A DNA stretch of 64,000 bases from F1-80-MAGs062 sp046345315 (GTDB lineage: Bacteria; Planctomycetota; Planctomycetia; Planctomycetales; Planctomycetaceae): NCBI GenBank assembly GCA_046345315.1, contig JBKDKA010000048.1, forward strand, positions 13,556-77,555. Reading direction: 5' to 3'. Below, piece after piece: positions 9,424 through 16,240 of this stretch (position 1 is its first letter; each line of letters starts with the position of its first letter). The notes under the pieces were generated by a model. That model was not told the origin of the DNA. It did not search any database and saw only the letters and a program-made list of their open reading frames with translations. Made by a program: the position numbers and the translations under genes.

Positions 9424-10032
9424 ATGTCTGTGATTGCGTCGCCTTCCTCGGAGTCAGGTGTCACGTCGCCCACACTGCTCGCCCGTGTCACTGCGAAAGA
9501 TCCGGCCGCCTGGCAGATGCTGGTGGACCTTTACGGACCATTGATTCTGTACTGGATCCGTCGGCAGGGGCTGAGCGAACACGATGCTGCGGATGTTCTG
9601 CAGGATGTATTCGCCGGCGTGGCGACATCCATTCCCCGCTTTCAGCGCAGCAGGGAAGGTTCCTTCCGAGCCTGGCTCTGGGTGATTACTCGCAATCATC
9701 TGGCACGGTTCTTCCGCACTCGAGCCGCCAGCGTGCAGGCCGCGGGTGGCACCCAGGCGTGGCTGAATCTGGCGAATCTCGCTGAAGCGCTGTCGGATGA
9801 TCCGGATGAACATACGGCTCGGCCGGTTCTGAACGAACTGTATCAGCGAGGCCTGCAGCTGGTGCGCAGTGAGTTCGAAGATCGATCGTGGCAGATATTC
9901 TGGCTGACCGTCGTTGATCAGGTAGCGACCGCCGACGTGGCGGTTCAGTTTGGCATCACCGCCAACGGCGTGCGACAGATCAAGTCGCGAATCCTGCGAA
10001 GACTCCGCGAAGTACTGGGTGAATTGCCGTAG
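9424..10032 (+). CDS. ECF-type RNA polymerase sigma factor (pair 1)
   Basis: This 202-aa protein has region 2 ('MLVDLYGPLILYWIRRQGLSEHDAADVLQDVF', about residues 28-60, then 'FRAWLWVITRNHLARFFR') and region 4 near 150-195 ('TADVAVQFGITANGVRQIKSRILRRLREVL'). The ATG at 9424 follows GGCGGAGGTGTGT, a good ribosome-binding site; the frame start at 9370 is less likely. Planctomycete ECF factors of this type commonly sit next to serine/threonine kinases, and here a large kinase follows 330 nt downstream on the same strand. The kinase starts with a Cys-His zinc-finger-like segment that could act as the anti-sigma part. Target promoters cannot be read from this window. Confidence 0.88.
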   Translation: MSVIASPSSESGVTSPTLLARVTAKDPAAWQMLVDLYGPLILYWIRRQGLSEHDAADVLQDVFAGVATSIPRFQRSREGSFRAWLWVITRNHLARFFRTRAASVQAAGGTQAWLNLANLAEALSDDPDEHTARPVLNELYQRGLQLVRSEFEDRSWQIFWLTVVDQVATADVAVQFGITANGVRQIKSRILRRLREVLGELP

Positions 10033-10088
10033 ACACACAGCGCGATTATGTGCAGTGAGCGGAACGTATCGCGGTGAAGATACAGTTC

Positions 10089-10175
10089 CGTAGGGTGTGA
10101 CCAGCGGAGCGCAGGCACACCAATTTGTCGTACCTGCAAGGTGGTGTGCCTGCGCTTCGCTGGTCACACCCTACG
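10089..10175. repeat. Long inverted repeat family D
   Basis: Two 34-bp arms (10089-10122 and 10142-10175) starting CGTAGGGTGTGACCAGCG pair with a single mismatch around a 19-nt loop. It lies 56 nt after the sigma-factor stop and may act as a terminator or as a mobile palindromic element. Only one copy is in this window. Confidence 0.9.
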
Positions 10176-10233
10176 AGAATTCACTGGAACCGTAAAAAAT
10201 GCTGTCGCGCTCCGGGAATCTTTGTATACGTGG

Positions 10234-10317
10234 TTTCAAAACCGGGACTGGCTCCCGTCGGGCAGGAACTTTTCCACAGACTCTGCTGATGCAAGGGTGC
10301 CTGTCCCGGTTTTGAAA
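10234..10317. repeat. Hairpin repeat family B, copy 3
   Basis: Left arm TTTCAAAACCGGGACTGGCT; right arm GGTGCCTGTCCCGGTTTTGA plus AA. It ends 45 nt upstream of the kinase ATG. The outer arm is TTTC/GAAA instead of the TGAC/GTCA seen in copies 1 and 2. Confidence 0.9.
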
Positions 10318-10362
10318 CGCGATCTGCCGTTTCCCGCCCAACAACTCAGGTGAGCCGACCTT

Positions 10363-13300
10363 ATGACCAACGAACCGTGTCTCAGCGAACAGGACCTGAA
10401 AGCGTTTTCCATTGGTCAGCTCGATCCGCAACGGTCCGATGAGATCGTCGCGCACCTGTCCGTGTGTGCTCGCTGCGAAGAAACTGTCGCAGCACTCGAT
10501 GATACCGACGATTCACTGCTGCAGGGAGTGCGCGAAGCAGCGATCCGGCAACCGCCGATTGCAGTCAGCGAATCTGCAGCTCAGCCAGATCCCGATGCTG
10601 CCGTTGCAACGAGCGAACAGGAACTGCTGCGGAGCATTCCGAATCCTTGGACGTCCGCACCGGAAATCGCCGCACGGATCCCAATGAACGAATGGATTCG
10701 CGACTACGAACTGCTCGAACCGCTCGGACAGGGCGGCATGGGAACGGTCTACAAAGCCATGCATGCGAGGCTGAACCGTCCGGTGGCCATCAAGCTGCTG
10801 CCCGCTCGTCGACTGCGCGACGCCGCTGCAGTGGCTCGGTTTGAACGCGAGATGAAAGCCATCGGATGCCTGGACCATCCGGCGATTGTGCGAGCCACCG
10901 ATGCAGGCGACGCGGAGGGAACTCATTTTCTGGTCATGGATTTCGTCGACGGCATCGACCTGTCACAGGTGGTGAAACTCACCGGACCGCTGGATGTGGC
11001 CAGTGCCTGTGAAGTTATCCGTCAGGCCGCCGCGGGGCTGCAGTATGCCCATGAGCAGGGACTCATCCATCGCGACGTGAAACCCAGCAATCTGATGGTC
11101 ACTCTGGTTTCCGGTCATTCCGGTTCGGGTGCCGGAACGGAGATCATCGCCTGCGTGAAACTGCTCGATCTGGGACTCGCGTTGTTCGGTGCGGCCAGTG
11201 AAGCCGTGGATGAACTGACCACCGTGGGGCAGCTCATGGGAACGCTCGACTACATGGCACCCGAGCAGGCCGATAACTGCCATGACGTCGATGTGCGAGC
11301 CGACGTTTACAGCCTTGGGGCAACTCTGTTCAAACTGCTGACCGGTACCGCCCCGTACGAAACATCGGAACGGCAATCACCGTTGCGCAAGATGAAAGCA
11401 CTGGCCACCATCGATGCGCCCCCGGTTCAAAGTCGCCGCCCGGAGTTGCTCAGCGACATCGCGGAGATTACCGACCGCATGCTGCAACGGGAACCAGCTC
11501 AGCGTTACCAAACCGCCGCTGAGGTTGCTCGAGCCGTAACGCCGTTCTGTGCCGGCCATCAGCTGGTTGAACGAACAAAACATGCCCTGCGATTGCGAGC
11601 AGAACGTGTCGATCCTGATGCGATTCGGTGGGGCGAGACTCCCGCCGAGCCGCATGATGCGATCCGGGAGGGCGAGGCTCCTGCCGAGCCGCCCACACCA
11701 CGAAGCTCGATCCCTCCAGCGGCTCAGCAGGAGCTTCGCCCTCCCGGAATGACGCTGGGCATTGCAGGCAATCAGAGCAAACCTCCACAACGCCGAAACC
11801 TCCGAACCATGCTCGCAGCCATGGGATTCTTCATCCTGCTGGCGGCTGGAGTTTTGTTTCGGATTGAAACGGACCGCGGGACGCTGGTGATTGAATGTGC
11901 CGAAGACAACGTGCCCGTGGAGATTCGCCAGGGGAACATCCCGGTCAAGCAACTTTCGGTATCGGCCGGAAAGAACCAGGTCACGTTACGCAGCGGCGAG
12001 TACGAAGTCGTCCTCCCGACCGGATACGACTCACTGCACGTCGAATCCGGCAAATTCGAACTGCGGCGAGGTGATCAGTGGGTGGCACGGATTGTTGAAG
12101 AACCTCGCACTCAGGCGAGCGGAGGACGTCAGTCCTCCGAGTTGTTCGGCGACGACAACGCGTCTCAATCAAAACAACCGGAAAGTGACGTCTCCAGCTC
12201 TCCGGATTATTCAATGCTCTCACTGCAACAACTGCAACGACACTATTCGGAATTGCACTTGGAATTCATGAACCTCAACGAAAAGTACTCTCCGGAACAT
12301 CCAAGATTACAGGATGTCAGACGCAAACTTGAATCAGTAACCGAGAGACTCACAAAGCTGAAGGCCGAAATCAACGGCAGGACAGAAGGCCGCGGCATCA
12401 ACGCCAACGGCAATCCTGATCAAAGTGCTGTGCTTTCCGGAAACGAAGGCAGTTCTTTTGTGAATGCGGACTTGAGATTTCTGGATCCGCTTCAACAAAT
12501 CGAATTCGAGGCCGAACGGGATCGGTACGCGCTGGTATTGAAACAAATATCAGAGCTCCGTCAAAAGCGTGAAATGCTTTTGAATCAAACACCGAGTAGT
12601 GAGGGCAATGATTCCGCCGGTGCCTTGATAGCGGCACAAGCGAATGCCGAACAGCAATTGAAAGCAGCGTTGAAGGAGGCCGACGAACTCCGTTTGAAAC
12701 TGGATTCAATGCTCGAACCGGTGCGGTTGGCGAAGCAGATAGAGGAACTGCTGGCGGTACACCCGGAAGAAAGCGCAGCGAAAGAGTTCCAGACGCTGAT
12801 TCCGGAAGATCTCATTCGAAAGATTCTGAAAGATGCGGAGGAAGCCGAAAGAATCCGGCGCGAGAAAAACCCGGAGAAAACGTCGCAGGTGTTTACAACC
12901 TGGCCCGAGTCACTCTGTCGACAGATTCTGGACCTTCGCGAAGAATTTGAATCCGCAAGTGGCAGGATGCAATCGCGCCGGGCGTCATATCGTAGTGAAG
13001 GGTGGACATCTCTGATCTCACAGCCTGAGCACGCTCAAACGTTCATTGAGGAGGCTCGAAGGTTCGTTAACGATCTTCAACGCGACCATATCGAATGTGA
13101 GCAATACCGACAAAGTCTTCGAAAGGCTGTAGCGGAATTGAAGGCGGCTGTTGCAGAGGAAGAATCAAAGAGAACGGACGCGGCAACAGGATCGATGTCA
13201 GTTGGACGAGCCGACGATTCGGCAACAGAAGATTTATCCGCGGAGAACCCGGCTTCACCCACCTTCCAGGGCCGTACATTCGACCAGTGGAAATCCATCC

Positions 13301-14781
13301 TGACGACCGAACGAAGCGATGAGGAACTTGCGAAGGCGGTTGAGGCGATCGGGACGCTGGGCCGAGGATCTCGCGAACCGGAGGCCATCGAACTGATTCT
13401 GAAGGTGGTTGAGCAATTACCGCCGGTCATATTAGATGTCGATAGTACACCGAAATCCGTGCTGGCCGCGGTCCGAATGATCCGAGCATTCGATGTCAAA
13501 GCAGTGGCGACAGCGCTGATTCCGGGATTCAATGATCGAAGTGACCGCCTTCAGGCTTTTGTCGTGATCGGTCTGATGACTTTTCCGGATGCTTATTCGA
13601 CGCCAACCAAAGAAATCGTGAGGCTGGGCGAATCATTGCCAATCCGACAAGCCATGATTTCCAGTGAGGCGTTTGCTCTGGACCTGACCGAGGTGATCGA
13701 AACGCGCAGCGGCCTGAAAACCGGCGATCCGGCTCTGACGCAACAGGTCTTTTCTTCACCTCGGTTTTCATACAGCGACATGGTGCCAATCTACGCGATC
13801 GGGATGATCTTCGAGCATGTCGGAACGAATAAGCCAAGCCCAGAGCTGGAACAATTCCTGACACGCCTGCTGGATCATCTGCGACAGATGCCTCAGGATC
13901 AAAAGCTGCCTTGGGAAGCACAAAATGCAGCATTGATTCTGGCCCGAGTGTCACCCGAAGAAACACTGGCTGTGATCTTTATTCGCAGGATTCGCGAGGC
14001 GATCGTTTCGGCAAATGATCTCATCGTCAATCCCGGTGGTTTCGCCCTCAGAAACAATTCAGAACTCATAGACTGTTTCGAGTGGCTCCTGATGTTAGGT
14101 GCGCATGCTGAATCCGCAATACCGTTTATGCTGGATATCATCGGGAAGCCGGCGCCCGAAGGAACAAGGGGAGTCGTTCTGCTTCCGAATGAGATTTTCC
14201 ACGAAGTCGGCTTATTTTACCTTGTAAAGCTCAACGATGGCGACGAGGCCGCAGCAAACGCAAATGTTGCCGTCGTTCAGACGAATTATCGAGGATTCGC
14301 TGCCAACCTGCGTTTACTGGCGATGGAGGTGATTGTGTCCAGTGGTACGAAGGATCCCAAAGTTCTTGACCTGCTGCGAGCCGAACTCAAAAAACAGCTC
14401 GGACAGGAACCGACTGATGGCCCTCAGGAATTGCTGCCGGGGCGGGACTTTTTACTGTTGCGAGATGACCCGAATGCCGTGTGGAGGGGACCAGGGACGA
14501 CAAAGGTTCCGGAGATGGCATTGTCAATTGGGGGCGGTGGACTTGGCGGTGTCGCTCAATTTACATCGGCGATACCAACCTCGCCACTCGACGTCGAGCT
14601 GGTGAACTCAACCCTGCTGGCGTGGAAATCCATTACCGGATCCTGGCCGCGATTTGCTGAACCCAGCCTGGGGAAGCTCGGCAACCGCAGCCCTGAGGAG
14701 CTCGGCCAGACGGGAACAACGCCCGAGAAGACGCTGGAGTTCCTTCCGAAGTTTCAGGCGGTTGCTGGTTTGCAGCCGTAG
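10363..14781 (+). CDS. Zinc-finger / Ser-Thr kinase / TM / coiled-coil giant protein (pair 1)
   Basis: This 1472-aa protein starts at an ATG after an AGGTGAG site. Residues 31-37 (H..C..C) resemble an anti-sigma zinc finger. A Hanks-type kinase spans about 115-395: G-loop 'LGQGGMGTVY' at 121, Lys144 in 'VAIKLL', 'HRDVKPSN' at 236, DLG (for DFG) at 269-271, 'GTLDYMAPEQ' and 'DVYSLG'. Residues 418-462 are encoded by an inserted palindromic repeat. One TM helix lies at 483-499, so the kinase is predicted cytoplasmic. The outer part has a short beta domain, long coiled-coil-rich stretches (about 620-960), and a C-terminal region with HEAT-like helical pairs ('LAKAVEAIGTLG'). It probably senses an envelope cue and signals to the upstream ECF sigma factor (inference from order). 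The ligand is unknown. Confidence 0.9.
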   Translation: MTNEPCLSEQDLKAFSIGQLDPQRSDEIVAHLSVCARCEETVAALDDTDDSLLQGVREAAIRQPPIAVSESAAQPDPDAAVATSEQELLRSIPNPWTSAPEIAARIPMNEWIRDYELLEPLGQGGMGTVYKAMHARLNRPVAIKLLPARRLRDAAAVARFEREMKAIGCLDHPAIVRATDAGDAEGTHFLVMDFVDGIDLSQVVKLTGPLDVASACEVIRQAAAGLQYAHEQGLIHRDVKPSNLMVTLVSGHSGSGAGTEIIACVKLLDLGLALFGAASEAVDELTTVGQLMGTLDYMAPEQADNCHDVDVRADVYSLGATLFKLLTGTAPYETSERQSPLRKMKALATIDAPPVQSRRPELLSDIAEITDRMLQREPAQRYQTAAEVARAVTPFCAGHQLVERTKHALRLRAERVDPDAIRWGETPAEPHDAIREGEAPAEPPTPRSSIPPAAQQELRPPGMTLGIAGNQSKPPQRRNLRTMLAAMGFFILLAAGVLFRIETDRGTLVIECAEDNVPVEIRQGNIPVKQLSVSAGKNQVTLRSGEYEVVLPTGYDSLHVESGKFELRRGDQWVARIVEEPRTQASGGRQSSELFGDDNASQSKQPESDVSSSPDYSMLSLQQLQRHYSELHLEFMNLNEKYSPEHPRLQDVRRKLESVTERLTKLKAEINGRTEGRGINANGNPDQSAVLSGNEGSSFVNADLRFLDPLQQIEFEAERDRYALVLKQISELRQKREMLLNQTPSSEGNDSAGALIAAQANAEQQLKAALKEADELRLKLDSMLEPVRLAKQIEELLAVHPEESAAKEFQTLIPEDLIRKILKDAEEAERIRREKNPEKTSQVFTTWPESLCRQILDLREEFESASGRMQSRRASYRSEGWTSLISQPEHAQTFIEEARRFVNDLQRDHIECEQYRQSLRKAVAELKAAVAEEESKRTDAATGSMSVGRADDSATEDLSAENPASPTFQGRTFDQWKSILTTERSDEELAKAVEAIGTLGRGSREPEAIELILKVVEQLPPVILDVDSTPKSVLAAVRMIRAFDVKAVATALIPGFNDRSDRLQAFVVIGLMTFPDAYSTPTKEIVRLGESLPIRQAMISSEAFALDLTEVIETRSGLKTGDPALTQQVFSSPRFSYSDMVPIYAIGMIFEHVGTNKPSPELEQFLTRLLDHLRQMPQDQKLPWEAQNAALILARVSPEETLAVIFIRRIREAIVSANDLIVNPGGFALRNNSELIDCFEWLLMLGAHAESAIPFMLDIIGKPAPEGTRGVVLLPNEIFHEVGLFYLVKLNDGDEAAANANVAVVQTNYRGFAANLRLLAMEVIVSSGTKDPKVLDLLRAELKKQLGQEPTDGPQELLPGRDFLLLRDDPNAVWRGPGTTKVPEMALSIGGGGLGGVAQFTSAIPTSPLDVELVNSTLLAWKSITGSWPRFAEPSLGKLGNRSPEELGQTGTTPEKTLEFLPKFQAVAGLQP
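11617..11747 (+). repeat. Palindromic repeat inside the kinase gene (REGEAPAEP element)
   Basis: Two 39-bp direct copies start at 11617 and 11656 (both GATGCGAT...GCCGAGCCGC). An inverted copy at 11719-11747 pairs with 11665-11693 (CGGGAGGGCGAGGCTCCTGC against GCAGGAGCTTCGCCCTCCCG). The frame stays open and encodes 13-residue repeats DAIRWGETPAEPH and DAIREGEAPAEPP. It lies between kinase domain and TM helix, an unstructured linker where insertion is tolerated. Confidence 0.9.
12106..12141 (+). repeat. Second short palindrome inside the kinase gene
   Basis: A GGAGGAC / GTCCTCC inverted repeat, flanked by CGCACTCAGGCGAGC, encodes 'SGGRQSSE' in the extracytoplasmic linker before the coiled-coil part. 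It looks like another inserted repeat element, but only one copy is seen here. Confidence 0.55.
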
Positions 14782-14796
14782 CCGTCAGTTGTTCGC

Positions 14797-15100
14797 TCCG
14801 CCGGGGTGAACCCGGCGGAAGCGAGGGCGGCGCGGGGTGGGTGTCGGGAGCTGGATGTAGCTATCAATTGTGCGCTCCGCCGGGGTGAACCCGGCGGAAG
14901 CGAGAAGGCGCGGGGTGGGTGTCGGGGTAGCTGGCGGTAGCCGTCAGTTGTGCGCTCCGCCGGGGTGAACCCGGCGGACGCGGGGCCACCTCTCATGTTC
15001 CATTTTCCGCCGGGTTTATCCCGGCGGGAATCACAAATGAAAGCTACAGGCGAAGCCACCAGCCCAGGTTTCGGCCTCCGCCGGGCTTGCCCCGGTGGAG
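14797..15100. repeat. REP-like hairpin array A, downstream of the Y1 transposase gene
   Basis: Five hairpins start near 14797, 14876, 14956, 15006 and 15076. The core is TCCGCCGGG-GTGAA-CCCGGCGGA, a 9-bp stem with 5-nt loop; the last two have variant loops (TTTAT, and CTTGC with one stem change). The first three recur every 79-80 bp with related spacers that contain GTAGC and TCA(A/G)TTGT. This fills the gap between the kinase stop and the transposase stop; no gene is seen in it. Confidence 0.92.
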
Positions 15101-15121
15101 CCAGCGAGTCAATTCAGCTCA

Positions 15122-15910
15122 TCAGGACAAATGCACCCGAATCGCTCCTCGATCATACCCGCCAAAAGTCCCGACATAATAACTGAACTTCAACCACGGC
15201 CTGTTGTCATATACCTCCGCCACTCGATTCATCAGCAAGATCGCCACAGACTGAGGTGACTCCGTCACGGCCACTCCCAGTAGAATGTGAATGTGATTGC
15301 TCAACAACCCGATTCGGGACAATCTCCATCCCTCATTCTTCGCCGAGGAACGAATGCTGCTCTGAATCTTTGACAGCGCCACTTCGCGGATTTCATTCCA
15401 TCCATCCGCATTCTCCAGAACGACGTGCAGTGAATTCAGAAATTGACCGTGCGTTCCAATCCGCAGCCGCGCGAGGTCGACGGAATCGTCAGAGTACTGG
15501 CAGGCTTCCAGCAGGTCCTGAACCCGAGGGTCGGCCATTGGATGTCTCGATGTCTGCCGAGCAACATATTCATCGAGCACCGACGACTTCGCATCCCCGA
15601 CACTCTGGATGTGATAGTTTCGTCGAAATGCCTTCGGTAACTCATGTCGGATCAGATACTGCAATCGCGCCTTGACCGTTCGCACAATCTCCGCTGGCGC
15701 AGTGGAGGGCTGTGTGCTGAGGAAGAACTGAACGACGTTTGCGGATCTCTTTGTTGAGGAAAGAATCCGTACTCCGTCGAGTTCCGTGGTGGCAGCGAGC
15801 CCATCCGACCAGGTTTCTTTTCCTGGAAGTGGAGCGGTGCCAAACAGGGACAATGACCAGTTCAGCTGGTACGCGGCGCGCGTATTCTCGGGGGTGTAGA
15901 GTGGCGTCAT
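15122..15910 (-). CDS. REP-associated Y1 (IS200-like) transposase, apparently two fused Y1 domains
   Basis: This 262-aa protein starts at ATG 15910; the longer frame only translates REP hairpins ('FRRVHPGG'). Residues 14-118 resemble a Y1 domain: 'YQLNWSLSLF', 'FFLSTQPSTAPAEIVRTVKARL', then 'SVGDAKSSVLDEYV', where Tyr115 sits at the usual nucleophile position. The first half lacks the His-x-His motif ('VVQFFLS' at that place). Residues 150-262 look like a second Y1 domain with 'LLSNHIHILLG' (H206, H208) and 'YYVGTFGGYDRGAIRVHL', where the usual Tyr position is occupied by His. HUH and Tyr are therefore on different halves. REP-associated tyrosine transposases mobilise or maintain REP palindromes; hairpin arrays flank this gene on both sides, fitting that role. 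No other transposition gene is adjacent. Confidence 0.75.
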   Translation of the reverse strand: MTPLYTPENTRAAYQLNWSLSLFGTAPLPGKETWSDGLAATTELDGVRILSSTKRSANVVQFFLSTQPSTAPAEIVRTVKARLQYLIRHELPKAFRRNYHIQSVGDAKSSVLDEYVARQTSRHPMADPRVQDLLEACQYSDDSVDLARLRIGTHGQFLNSLHVVLENADGWNEIREVALSKIQSSIRSSAKNEGWRLSRIGLLSNHIHILLGVAVTESPQSVAILLMNRVAEVYDNRPWLKFSYYVGTFGGYDRGAIRVHLS

Positions 15911-15943
15911 GGTGTGGCTCAATGGTGGTGAAGAGTCGCTGAT

Positions 15944-16174
15944 TCCGCCGGGATGAACCCGGCGGAGATCCGGGCTTCCGGACAGGATAGCCTGCTGTAG
16001 CTGCCAGTTGTAGGCTCCGCCGGGGTGAACCCGGCGGAAGCCGGGATTGAGGGCGGAGAGCGATGTAGCTATCACTTGTGCGCTCCGCCGGGGCGAGCCC
16101 GGCGGAAGCCGGGATTGGTGGCGGAGACTGTTGTAGCTGTCATTTACGGGCTCCGCCGGGGTGAACCCGGCGGA
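15944..16174. repeat. REP-like hairpin array B, upstream of the Y1 transposase gene
   Basis: Four hairpins near 15944, 16016, 16084 and 16152 share the TCCGCCGGG / CCCGGCGGA stem with array A. The last three recur every 68 bp, with spacers containing GGCGGAGA and TGTAGCT(A/G)TCA. The 330-nt gap between the transposase start and the WD40 gene stop holds only these. Confidence 0.92.
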
Positions 16175-16240
16175 AGCCGCGCCAAGCCGGCGATGAAGAT
16201 CACGAACTCTGAATTCGAGCTGTCGGGTTCACCGACAGAC

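Noticed and set aside
9454..10167. Minus-strand frame over the sigma factor
   Set aside because: Overlaps sigma regions 2 and 4 in the real frame and runs into a palindromic repeat.
15911..16075. N-terminal extension of the transposase frame
   Set aside because: It translates the REP hairpins and has no domain; the ATG at 15910 gives the Y1 N-terminus.
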